From the NCBI GenBank assembly GCA_038040485.1, contig JBBPIE010000001.1, positions 186,001 to 250,000 of the forward strand: DNA of 64,000 nt. The letters are read 5' to 3'. Both the position numbers and the translations under genes were made by a program. The notes beneath the pieces are model-generated. The model was not told where the DNA came from. It did not search any database and was given only the letters and a program-made list of their open reading frames with translations. This DNA comes from Onstottus_B arcticum (GTDB taxonomy: Bacteria; Acidobacteriota; Blastocatellia; UBA7656). This document shows, in pieces, positions 51,068-58,667 of the stretch (position 1 is its first letter; every line of letters begins with the position of its first letter).

Positions 51068-51787
51068 TTGGAAGACAAACCTTTGAATAGCGAACAAGAC
51101 ATAATCGAAGGACTGCTGCAGTTCGTGACCCTCGCCGAGAGCGAGCGCAAGCTGCTTGCCGCCGATCTGCACGACCAAACGCTGTCGGATCTTCGCGAAA
51201 TGGCGCTGCTGGCACGGCGCCTGTACGACAAGCCTCCCGAAGCGATGACCAGCGAAGTGCGCGACGGGCTTGCTCAGATAGTCGCCGGCGTTACCGCGGC
51301 GATGGACGAGGTGCGGCGCGCAATGGAGAGCCTCAGCCCCTCGGCTCTCGATACGCTCGGTCTTACTCCTGCCATCGAGAGCTGTCTCGAGCGCGCGTCA
51401 ACGGCGGGAGATCGCGTATTTGCCACCCGCTTCTCCTGCTCAATCAAAGAATCCGAGATCAATCTCTCGGAGACTGAACAGCTCCTGCTGTATCGAATCG
51501 TCCAGGAGGCGCTCAACAACATCTCGAAACACGCGAACGCGAGCCTGGTCGAAATAGTATTGATGCCGGCAATGGGCGACATGCTGATTCGCGTGACTGA
51601 TGATGGGCGCGGCTTGACGATATCGAGCGATCTTCACCGTGCGCGCGGAATGGGAAACATGCGTTATCGCGCGAAGCTGCTCGGCGCCCAGATCACCTGG
51701 CTGAGCGCTACAGGCAAACAAGGAACGGTGGTTGAGATTCGGTTGCCGCTTCAGGGTTCGGGAGCGTGGCCGAAGATGGACCTTTAG
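51068..51787 (+). CDS. Sensor histidine kinase, DegS/NarX subfamily, cytoplasmic
   Basis: A 239-residue kinase without membrane segments. HisKA_3 contains the phospho-accepting His H35 in LLAADLHDQTLSDLREM, a variant of the usual ELHD. The HATPase_c domain has LLYRIVQEALNNISKHANA (N box), VTDDGRG and GMGNMRYRAKLLGA (G boxes). The start is a TTG, or a later codon, so the N-terminus may be a little different. Only a short segment precedes the His, so input must come from a partner protein. The response regulator follows 42 bases downstream. Confidence 0.9.
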   Translation: MEDKPLNSEQDIIEGLLQFVTLAESERKLLAADLHDQTLSDLREMALLARRLYDKPPEAMTSEVRDGLAQIVAGVTAAMDEVRRAMESLSPSALDTLGLTPAIESCLERASTAGDRVFATRFSCSIKESEINLSETEQLLLYRIVQEALNNISKHANASLVEIVLMPAMGDMLIRVTDDGRGLTISSDLHRARGMGNMRYRAKLLGAQITWLSATGKQGTVVEIRLPLQGSGAWPKMDL

Positions 51788-51829
51788 TTGAGTGCTTGCG
51801 GCACTCGGCCTAACGAACCAAGTTGAGCT

Positions 51830-52570
51830 ATGAGCATAGTCATCGCAGAAGATATGCCCTTTCAACGCGACTACCTCCGCGCGGTCATCGCGAACAAGTT
51901 CGCCGAGTTCGGTCCGTTGATCGAGACTGACGACGGAACCAAAGCGGTCGAGCTTGCGCTCAAGAATCGGCCCGCACTTGTGGTGCTCGACATAAAACTG
52001 CGCGGACTTTCCGGCGTTCGCGCGGCGAAGCAGATTTGGGCCGAGCAGCCCCTCGCCAGAATTCTTTTCTGGTCGCAATACAAGGACGAGATCTACGTGC
52101 GCGAACTCGCGCGAATCGTCCCCGGCGAGACAGTGTATGGCTACGTGCTCAAGTCATCGCCGGACGAGAAGCTGATAGCTGCGTTGCGTGCGGTCCTAAT
52201 AGACGAGCAGTGCTGGATCGATCCAGAAATTCGAACGGTGCAGTCGCGGGCAATCAACCGCGCGTCCGGACTGACCGACGTCGAGTACGAAGCGCTGATC
52301 GACATCGCGATCGGTCTGACCGATCGCGCAATCGCCCGGCGGCGCTACCTGAGCGAGCGCGGCGTGCAGAACCGGCTGCGCGAGCTTTACGCAAAGCTTT
52401 CGGTGGACCTCGAGCAGATTGTGGACGAGCGATGGGGGAATACTTACAGCCCGCGCTCACGCGCCATCTCGATTGCTGTGCAACGCGGGTTGATCAACGC
52501 CGACGAGCTTGCGCGCGAAAACGAGGCGCTTCAAAGCTGGCTTGCGCGCGAAGCCGCCCTGCCCTCCTGA
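51830..52570 (+). CDS. NarL/FixJ-like response regulator
   Basis: A 246-residue protein. The receiver has the acidic pair in IVIAEDMPFQ, the phospho-acceptor D54 in VVLDIKLRGLSG and K108 in YVLKSSP. A LuxR-type helix-turn-helix follows near residues 150-195 (LTDVEYEALIDIAIGLTDRA, then IARRRYLSERGVQNRLREL). The C-terminal 50 residues (RSRAISIAVQRGLINADELA) are longer than in most NarL proteins. It is paired with the kinase upstream, and the gene order suggests a common transcript. Confidence 0.9.
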   Translation: MSIVIAEDMPFQRDYLRAVIANKFAEFGPLIETDDGTKAVELALKNRPALVVLDIKLRGLSGVRAAKQIWAEQPLARILFWSQYKDEIYVRELARIVPGETVYGYVLKSSPDEKLIAALRAVLIDEQCWIDPEIRTVQSRAINRASGLTDVEYEALIDIAIGLTDRAIARRRYLSERGVQNRLRELYAKLSVDLEQIVDERWGNTYSPRSRAISIAVQRGLINADELARENEALQSWLAREAALPS

Positions 52571-52604
52571 TCTGCTCCCGCAGGTGGCCTCCTGATCCGT
52601 ATGT

Positions 52605-52720
52605 TTTCTCTGCGTCCGCCTCTGCGTCTCAGCGTCTCCGCGGTTAGAGAGAACTTCCAGGTTTACCAAGTTTGTGAACCCCTCTAACCGCCGAGACGCA
52701 GAGGCGAACGCAGAGAATTG
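52605..52720. repeat. Long palindromic element, copy 2 (reverse orientation)
   Basis: Arms CTCTGCGTCCGCCTCTGCGT and beyond pair with the block ending AACGCAGAGA. The loop reads ACTTCCAGGTTTACCAAGTT, which is the complement of the loop in copy 1 at 44680-44843. Copy 2 is thus the same element inverted. It lies between the response regulator and the Ser/Thr kinase. Confidence 0.85.
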
Positions 52721-52850
52721 AAGTTCGGATCCCGGCGCACCGTGTCGCTCGACGATCGCGTTATGCGCTATCCTTTTCACGGGTGTGACCGCAAGACGGT
52801 TTTGAGATTGGCTACCGCTCCTGGAAGTCTCCGGTAACGAACTCGCAAGA

Positions 52851-55397
52851 ATGCCATTGACTGTATCGATTGGCTCAATCATCGGACGCTACAAGATTCT
52901 CTCACCGTTGGGCGTGGGTGGGATGGGTGAGGTATATCTCGCCGAGGACACGACGCTTGGCCGTCGCGTGGCGCTCAAGATTCTGCCTTCGCACTCGGGA
53001 ACCGATGAAGACCGGCTGAGGCGCTTCGAACAGGAAGCGCGTTCGGCTTCGGCTCTCAATCATCCGAACATCATCACAATTCACGAAGTCGGATCGCAGG
53101 ATGGCGCGCGATTCATCGCCACTGAGTTCATCGAAGGCGAGACGCTTCGCAAGCGTGTGAAGAAATCACCGCTCAGCCCCCGAGAAGCCGTCGATGTCGC
53201 GGTTCAAATCGCCAGCGCGCTGGCCGCGGCTCATCAAGCCGGCATCATCCATCGCGACATAAAACCTGAAAACGTGATGCTGAGGCCCGACGGGTACGTC
53301 AAGGTGCTCGACTTCGGCATCGTCAAGCTCACCGAAAAGTTCGCCGATTACTCAGGCGAGCAGACCACCGGCGACGACACCCCCGATGGCCGGACCGTCA
53401 CTACCGAGAAAAATGTCGTCATGGGCAGTCCTAATTATATGTCGCCCGAGCAGGCTCGCGGGTATGCGGTCGATGGCAGAACCGACATCTTCAGCCTGGG
53501 CGTGCTGCTTTACGAGATGCTCACCGGCCGCAAGCCATTCGAGGGACCGAGCACCAGCGACATTCTCGTGTCGATCCTGGAGCGCAGACCGCCGCCGCTC
53601 TCGCAGGTCTCGGAGGCTCCGCAGGCGCTCGAGTACATCGTTGACAAAGCACTCGCGAAGGATCGAGAAGCCCGTTACCAAACTGTCAATGAACTGCTCG
53701 CCGATCTCAAGCGATTGAAGCGGCGGATCGATTTTGAAATAGGGCTCGACGACTCATTCCTGCCGGACTCGACCGGCGAGACTACAGTCCCAATTACGTT
53801 GGAGCAAGAAGCGCAGACGACTCTCTCACAGATCCCCGGCGAGAAGAGCGACGGCCTAACCGCCCGCATAGGCGCGTCAATTTCTCACCTGCTGGCTCAG
53901 AACAGCAGGCGAAAGCCGATGATGATTACGACCCTGGTTCTGATCGCCGCAGTTGCCGGGGGGCTCTTCTTTTTCTCGCGGGGCCCGGCCGAGCCCGGCG
54001 GCGCAGCGCATACGATCGATTCGATAGCAGTGTTGCCGTTCGTCAACGAGAGCGCGGATCCAAACACCGACTATCTGTCAGACGGAATAACCGAGAGCCT
54101 GATAAACAACCTTGCCCAGTCACGCGGTCTGAGAGTGATGTCCCGCAACTCGGTCTTTCGCTATAAAGGCCTGCAGACGGACGCACGGAAGATTGGGCGT
54201 GAGCTTGGCGTGAAAAGCGTGCTCAACGGACGAATCGTTGAGCGCGGCGACAACCTTTCAATCAGTATCGAGCTTATCGATGCGCGCGACGACACGCAGA
54301 TATGGGGCGAGCAGTACAACCGCAAGGTCTCCGATGTTCTGGCGATGCAGGAAGAGATCGCGCGCCAAATCTCACAGAAGCTTCAACTCAAGCTCGGCGG
54401 TGAAGACGAGCGGCGCGTGAGCAAACACTTCACCGACGACCCCGAAGCCTACAAGCTCTATCTGAAGGGGCGTTTCTATTGGAGCAAACGCACCGAAGAG
54501 GGGCTGAAGAAAGGCATCGAGTACTTCAACCAGGCGATCGAGCAGGACCCGTCCTACGCGCTGGCTTATGCCGGCTTGGCCGACTGCTACGCGATCCTTG
54601 TCGAGCTTGAGGGCTCGGCGCCGGCCGAGCTTCTTCCAAAGGTGAAAGCGGCGGCGCAGAAGGCGATCGAGATGGACGACTCGCTGGCCGAGGCTCACAC
54701 ATCGCTTGGCGCTGCTTACGAGTACGAGTGGACCTGGACGGAAGCCGAGAAGCAGTACAAACGCGCGGTCGAGCTCAACCCCAATTACGCGACTGCTCAT
54801 CACTGGTACGCGGCGTATTTGGCCAGCCGGCTGCGCTCGGACGAAGCGATACGCGAGATGCAGCGGGCGCTCGAGCTCGATCCGCTTTCGCTGATTGTGA
54901 ACACGTCGATGGGGAGAGTGCTTTACGGCGCGCGGCAATACGATCGCGCGATCGAGCAGCTCAAGAAGACGCTCGATATGGACCCCAACTTCGCGGAAGC
55001 GCACTTTCAGCTTGGGATGGTTTACGAGCAGAAGCGCATGTTTGACGACTCGGCTCGCGAGTATCAAAAGGCCGCCGACCTGTTCAACGAGCCGGCGATG
55101 AAAGCGTGGGTCGCGAGGCCTTACGCGATGTCCGGAAAAAAGAGCGAGGCCGAGCGCGTGCTGGCTGAAGTGAAAGCGCTCGCGAAGCAGAAGTACGCCT
55201 CGCCTTATCCGATGGCGTCCGTCTACGCGGCGCTAGGGCAGAAGGATGCTGCGTTTGAATGGCTGGAGCGAGTCTACAAAGACCATTCGTACTACGTGGT
55301 CTGGCTGAACATCGACCGAGCGTTTGACGGCTTGAGGTCCGACCCGCGGTTTCAGAATTTGTTAGATCGCATCGGCATCGCCCCGCAAGGCGGTTAG
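52851..55397 (+). CDS. Ser/Thr protein kinase with TolB-like domain and TPR repeats
   Basis: An 848-residue receptor-like kinase. The Hanks-type domain covers about residues 11-285: glycine loop LGVGGMGEVYLAED, catalytic HRDIKPENVML, DFG in KVLDFGIVK, and SPNYMSPEQARG in the activation region. A single membrane helix follows near 360 (MMITTLVLIAAVAGGLFFF). The outer part begins with a TolB-N-like domain (IAVLPFVNESADPNTDYLSD, GITESLINNL) and then TPR repeats (AEAHTSLGAAYEYEWTWTEA, RSDEAIREMQRALELDPLSL). This layout is common in Acidobacteriota, where many copies exist. The ligand and targets are unknown. Confidence 0.95.
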   Translation: MPLTVSIGSIIGRYKILSPLGVGGMGEVYLAEDTTLGRRVALKILPSHSGTDEDRLRRFEQEARSASALNHPNIITIHEVGSQDGARFIATEFIEGETLRKRVKKSPLSPREAVDVAVQIASALAAAHQAGIIHRDIKPENVMLRPDGYVKVLDFGIVKLTEKFADYSGEQTTGDDTPDGRTVTTEKNVVMGSPNYMSPEQARGYAVDGRTDIFSLGVLLYEMLTGRKPFEGPSTSDILVSILERRPPPLSQVSEAPQALEYIVDKALAKDREARYQTVNELLADLKRLKRRIDFEIGLDDSFLPDSTGETTVPITLEQEAQTTLSQIPGEKSDGLTARIGASISHLLAQNSRRKPMMITTLVLIAAVAGGLFFFSRGPAEPGGAAHTIDSIAVLPFVNESADPNTDYLSDGITESLINNLAQSRGLRVMSRNSVFRYKGLQTDARKIGRELGVKSVLNGRIVERGDNLSISIELIDARDDTQIWGEQYNRKVSDVLAMQEEIARQISQKLQLKLGGEDERRVSKHFTDDPEAYKLYLKGRFYWSKRTEEGLKKGIEYFNQAIEQDPSYALAYAGLADCYAILVELEGSAPAELLPKVKAAAQKAIEMDDSLAEAHTSLGAAYEYEWTWTEAEKQYKRAVELNPNYATAHHWYAAYLASRLRSDEAIREMQRALELDPLSLIVNTSMGRVLYGARQYDRAIEQLKKTLDMDPNFAEAHFQLGMVYEQKRMFDDSAREYQKAADLFNEPAMKAWVARPYAMSGKKSEAERVLAEVKALAKQKYASPYPMASVYAALGQKDAAFEWLERVYKDHSYYVVWLNIDRAFDGLRSDPRFQNLLDRIGIAPQGG

Positions 55398-55450
55398 GTC
55401 CCAATCGCGATTCGCATCTGATGCTCATTCGCTGTAAGATTCAGTGCGCG

Positions 55451-55705
55451 ATGAGCAAGCGAAACGACAACCCACAGCCCATGACTAAGGAAGAGCTTCT
55501 CGCTTACAAGGCAGGCTACGAGGCGGTGAACGCGCTCGAGATCGAGGAGCTTCGATCTATGAGTATTGAGGAGAAGTTCGAACACGCGGCGGCGCTTATG
55601 GAATCGGCTCGGCAAATGGGCTGGGGAGAGGCGCTGGCGGACGAAGATGCCGATGTAAGAGCGCTATGGGTTCGCCTCAAGAGGGCATATTCGGGTGGCG
55701 GATGA
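55451..55705 (+). CDS. Small acidic protein preceding a nucleotidyltransferase
   Basis: An 84-residue helical protein (MTKEELLAYKAGYEAVNALE, IEELRSMSIEEKFEHAAALM, then WGEALADEDADVRALWVRLK). Its end overlaps the start of the downstream nucleotidyltransferase by 11 bases. The SMSIEEKFEHAAALMESARQ segment recalls small genes that accompany MNT-type toxin or AbiE-like systems. No catalytic or DNA-binding motif was recognised. The ATG at 55451 follows no strong ribosome site; ten codons upstream are open as well. Confidence 0.65.
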   Translation: MSKRNDNPQPMTKEELLAYKAGYEAVNALEIEELRSMSIEEKFEHAAALMESARQMGWGEALADEDADVRALWVRLKRAYSGGG

Positions 55706-56294
55706 ACCTCATGTCTTACGGCTAATCGGGGCGGTCGCCGACCTGATAGCCTGGCTCAAAGACCAGTCGGTCCCTGGGGCCGTGATTGGCGGGCTCGCGG
55801 CCAACCTTCTGGGTCGCCCTCGAGTAACCAATGACGTTGATGCAGTCGTCCTCCTGGGAGATTTGCACATCGACGCATTCCTCGCCGCCGGCACGCGCTT
55901 TGGCTTCTCGCCCCGTATCAGTGATGCCGCAGCATTCGCGGCGAAAAATCGAGTTTTGCTTCTGGTGCACGCTCCAAGTAAGACCGACGTCGACATCTCG
56001 TTGGGCGTTCTCCCGTTTGAGCAAGAGAGTGTCGATAGGGCGTCGATCGTGACCATTGTTGGCATTTCTTTCCCCTTGGTCTCGCCTGAAGACCTCATTA
56101 TCATGAAAGCGCTTCCGCGCCGCCCGCGCGACATCGCTGACATAGAAGCGGTGCTCGATGCGCATCCAAAGCTGGATCTCGAACGAGTCCGCTACTGGGT
56201 CAGTCAATTCGCTTCCGTACTTGAAGCGCCCGATATTCTTGATGATCTGGAAAGGATACTGAACTGGAAGCAGCGTCAGTCATTCAGAGAGTGA
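55695..56294 (+). CDS. Nucleotidyltransferase-fold protein (AbiEii/MNT-like)
   Basis: A 199-residue protein. The nucleotidyltransferase motif is visible: VIGGLAANLLGRPRVTNDVD with the GG and the DxD (NDVDAVV), a third acidic position at DVDISLGVLPF, and SPEDLIIMKALPRRPRDIAD, the family's Lys-Asp helix. Related proteins act as abortive-infection toxins (AbiEii) or tRNA/protein nucleotidyl-transferring enzymes. It starts with a GTG that overlaps the small gene upstream by 11 bases. Whether the pair is a toxin-antitoxin unit is an inference. Confidence 0.8.
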   Translation: MADEPHVLRLIGAVADLIAWLKDQSVPGAVIGGLAANLLGRPRVTNDVDAVVLLGDLHIDAFLAAGTRFGFSPRISDAAAFAAKNRVLLLVHAPSKTDVDISLGVLPFEQESVDRASIVTIVGISFPLVSPEDLIIMKALPRRPRDIADIEAVLDAHPKLDLERVRYWVSQFASVLEAPDILDDLERILNWKQRQSFRE

Positions 56295-56544
56295 CGAGTC
56301 ATGAAGCACGAAGAATGCGAGTATTGCGAAGACGCGATAGAACTTGGACAGTTTTCTGTAGAATTCATGTCAGCCTGACTCAATAATCGCCGGCGATGAG
56401 CACGTCAGCGCCGCCGAGGACCAGACGCGGTGGATTCCTGGTAGGCCAGGATTGTATACAGTACACTCCAACGAGCGGCCTTCCAAACGAACACATCCTT
56501 TCGTTTTTGGCCTTTCGAACGACAAGAGAATGTTGGAGGCGACC

Positions 56545-56634
56545 ATGTGGAGCGAGGATGACCTACTAGCTATTTTGTTTTTATTGATCGTGGTTGTGAT
56601 CGTCGCGATCTATTTGGGTCCGCCATGGGCGTGA
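56545..56634 (+). CDS. Membrane microprotein of 29 residues
   Basis: After GGAGG with good spacing, an ATG at 56545 opens a frame coding for an acidic N-terminus (MWSEDD) and one hydrophobic helix (LLAILFLLIVVVIVAIYLGP), ending PPWA. It overlaps the next microORF by ten bases and lies in a tight order with a DUF2085 gene. No family is known to me. The strong ribosome site is the main support. Confidence 0.55.
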   Translation: MWSEDDLLAILFLLIVVVIVAIYLGPPWA

Positions 56635-56690
56635 TCATCGCGATCATCGCGATCATCATCTGTTGTTGGGTACAAAGCAGCAGCAGCTAA
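56625..56690 (+). CDS. Possible second membrane microprotein of 21 residues
   Basis: The ATG at 56625 lies inside the end of the preceding microORF. It encodes MGVIIAIIAIIICCWVQSSS and one more Ser, with a nine-base tandem repeat (GATCATCGC) giving the IIA pattern. The stop is two bases before the ATG of the DUF2085 gene. The compact order suggests one message, but the frame could be chance. Confidence 0.35.
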   Translation: MGVIIAIIAIIICCWVQSSSS

Positions 56691-56692
56691 TC

Positions 56693-57067
56693 ATGCGTAA
56701 CCGTCTTCACTATTTTGGTGTTGCTCCGCTATGCAACCTCAGACCTGACCGGGCTCTGCGCGTTGGGCGGTTTGTGCTTCCACTGTGTGCCCGTTGCAGC
56801 GGGGTGGTGGTAGGTGCCTGCGTTTCGGGAGGGCTGGCCTCGTCCGATTTTCTGGCGCGCGGCCTTCCAATCTACATCGTGATCCTCATGATTATGCCGC
56901 TCGCCGCTGATGGTCTTCTTCAATACTTCGGGCTCGCAAGGAGCACAAATCCTCGCCGGTTCGTAACGGGCGTTCTGTTCGGCGTCGCGGTTGGCTCCCT
57001 CCCGCGTTACGATTCGATTGTAAACTCGGCTTTGTTCCGCCTGGTTGCCCACGAACGTGAAAAGTGA
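56693..57067 (+). CDS. DUF2085 family membrane protein
   Basis: A 124-residue protein. The family landmark is an N-terminal CxxC-type stretch: APLCNLRPDRALRVGRFVLP, then LCARCSGVVVGACVSG. Two or three helices follow (LPIYIVILMIMPLAADGLLQ) with the motif PLAADGLLQYFGLARSTNPR, then FVTGVLFGVAVG. The function of DUF2085 is unknown; the Cys pattern may bind metal. The ATG at 56693 follows the microORF stop by two bases. Confidence 0.85.
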   Translation: MRNRLHYFGVAPLCNLRPDRALRVGRFVLPLCARCSGVVVGACVSGGLASSDFLARGLPIYIVILMIMPLAADGLLQYFGLARSTNPRRFVTGVLFGVAVGSLPRYDSIVNSALFRLVAHEREK

Positions 57068-57440
57068 CCAGCTCTGGCAGGACCATCTTCATCCGGGCGC
57101 TTCTTCACGGAGCTTGTGACTATTCCATGCGGAAGCGTTAGCAGCGCCGGAACTCTGACTTTGAGTTGGCTAAGAGCGTTTGTAACCGACGGCCATCACG
57201 GGCCGCCGCGGCTGAAACAGGCCGGTATTAGCTATCGCTTTGAATCGGACCGCACAGACCCTTCGCTGGCTAACTCGGGTTGCAGCCGACGCGGTTCGCA
57301 GTGTTCCTGCCTTCCACGTTGCGCTACCATGGCGTCGCGGACCGCGCGGCTGAACCCCGGTCGTTAGCACGACGCCGAACAAATCGTTAGCCAGCGGTCA
57401 CATAGGAGGTTATCGAAGGTGACAAGAGGAGAAGTGGCAT
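57068..57440. other. Intergenic, no gene seen
   Basis: No coding frame with family features is visible. Near the end, AGGAGG (57402-57407) is followed at some distance by the next gene start. Confidence 0.4.
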
Positions 57441-57989
57441 ATGCTCGATTCATTGCGTAAGGATGACGAGCTGCTGGCGAATATTCAGGCGCGTGGGTCT
57501 GAACTGGTTGAACTTCTCGAAGAAATGAATTCGCACTGGGTGTACGAAGACCTCGTCTATCGCTTCTACTATCAGTCCTTCAAAGTCTATTGGCTTCAGG
57601 ATCAAACCAAGAGGATAGTTGAAGCGCTCCGGAGCGTCGCCCCAAGCGGAACAACCTTTTCCCCGATGTTTGAAGAAATCTATCAGGCTGGCGCGAGTGG
57701 CAAACAGTTTGAGATCGAGCACAATCAAAACTGGACCGAACACACGCGAGTCTTCCTCGAAGCATTTTTTCACGCCAAGTTCTTTCTGGAGATGGCCGTG
57801 AAATATGGGAATGAACTACAGACAGCCCCTAGCAGTTTGCCAAGCGGCTGGGCCGCATTGCTTTGTTTGTACAATTTGCGTTTAAGCGCCTTTCCAATCT
57901 CGCTCAATCCCCTGCCTGCTGAGTTGGCTTTGAGCAGCACAATCAAGGGTGATGCGTTGAGTACAACCCGATCACGCTTCACCGGCTAG
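57441..57989 (+). CDS. Hypothetical protein with an altered C-terminus
   Basis: A 182-residue protein. The first 150 residues have a conserved feel: SHWVYEDLVYRFYYQSFKVY, then LQDQTKRIVEAL and NWTEHTRVFLEAFFHAKFFL, EMAVKYGNEL. Proteins of this kind usually end at a segment like LPSGWAALLCLYNLR. Here the frame runs on for about 35 residues of unrelated sequence (from about 57885) that is antisense to a toxin remnant. The stop seems lost through a junction. No function is known. Confidence 0.7.
   Translation: MLDSLRKDDELLANIQARGSELVELLEEMNSHWVYEDLVYRFYYQSFKVYWLQDQTKRIVEALRSVAPSGTTFSPMFEEIYQAGASGKQFEIEHNQNWTEHTRVFLEAFFHAKFFLEMAVKYGNELQTAPSSLPSGWAALLCLYNLRLSAFPISLNPLPAELALSSTIKGDALSTTRSRFTG
57918..57982 (-). 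pseudogene. N-terminal remnant of a DUF3368 PIN-like toxin
   Basis: From a GTG at 57982 the minus strand reads VKRDRVVLNASPLIVLLKAN, the start of DUF3368 proteins with the first acidic-site strand. After about 20 codons the resemblance ends and the frame enters the antisense of the neighbouring gene. Only the first strand and helix remain, so no toxin can be made. It overlaps the upstream UPF0175 gene by a few bases, the usual order of this module. Confidence 0.7.
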
Positions 57990-58230
57990 CTCCCCGGTTA
58001 GTTCTTCCGCGGTGTATTGAATAGGCGAGACCTTAAAGCGAGAGAGGGCATCGATAAACTCCGCGCGCGAAACGCCGGCTATTTCGGCGGCCTTCCCCTG
58101 AGACAATGCGTGCGCCCACCTCATACCACTTGACTGCCGCCGCAATGCGCATCTCACGGACAAACTCCTCGGGTGCTTTGCGCAATGCCGTGAAGACAGT
58201 GTCAGGCAAATCTATAGTAACGGTTCGCAT
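57972..58230 (-). pseudogene. UPF0175 antitoxin gene with a frameshift
   Basis: MRTVTIDLPDTVFTALRKAP and then FVREMRIAAAVKWYEVG in one frame, continued as LSQGKAAEIAGVSRAEFIDA, LSRFKVSPIQYTAEEL in a frame one base away. Joined, they form a complete UPF0175 antitoxin, whose KAAEIAGVSRAEF is the helix-turn-helix-like core. The shift is near 58112. Together with the truncated toxin this is a dead module. Confidence 0.78.
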
Positions 58231-58295
58231 TTCACTTGGCTCCAAGTCACCCAGGGTGCGCGTCAGATTTTCGCGGTCAGGCCTCTGAACGACTT

Positions 58296-58620
58296 CATAC
58301 CCACCTCGTGAGAGGTGGGTTCCTGATGCTGTAGCCTACTACGAGCACCGCCGTGCCGCGTCATACCCACCTCGTGAGAGGTGGGTTTTTGATGCTGTAG
58401 CCTACGAGCACCGCCGTGCCGCGTCATACCCACCTCGTGAGAAGTGGGTTCCTGATGCTGTAGCCTACGAGCGAACCGTCTTTGATCGGTAGCGTCTCAT
58501 CGTAGGCTGGAGCATCACCGACCCACCTCTCACGAGGTGGGTATGCAAACAGAGTAGGCAAAAGTGCTCTTCTGTAGGCTGGAGCATCACCGACCCACCT
58601 CTCACGAAGTGGGTATGCGC
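58296..58620. repeat. Head-to-head array of palindromic repeats, three forward and two reversed
   Basis: Each unit carries a hairpin ACCCACCTCGTGAGAGGTGG with nine-base arms and a GTGA loop, followed by a conserved flank (TGATGCTGTAGCCTACGAGC). Forward units start at 58296, 58362 and 58425; reversed units occupy 58502-58546 and 58574-58620, with loop TCAC. Some units have one changed base in the stem. The array begins just past the dead antitoxin and ends 48 bases beyond the end of the 2-oxoglutarate dehydrogenase gene. Confidence 0.88.
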
Positions 58621-58667
58621 GAAAAGACGACGCGCACCCATTCTCCCACGCCCTTTATGACTCGAGA

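Noticed and set aside
58296..58620. CRISPR array candidate
   Set aside because: The spacers between the palindromic units are nearly identical to each other, the units change orientation midway, and no cas gene is present.
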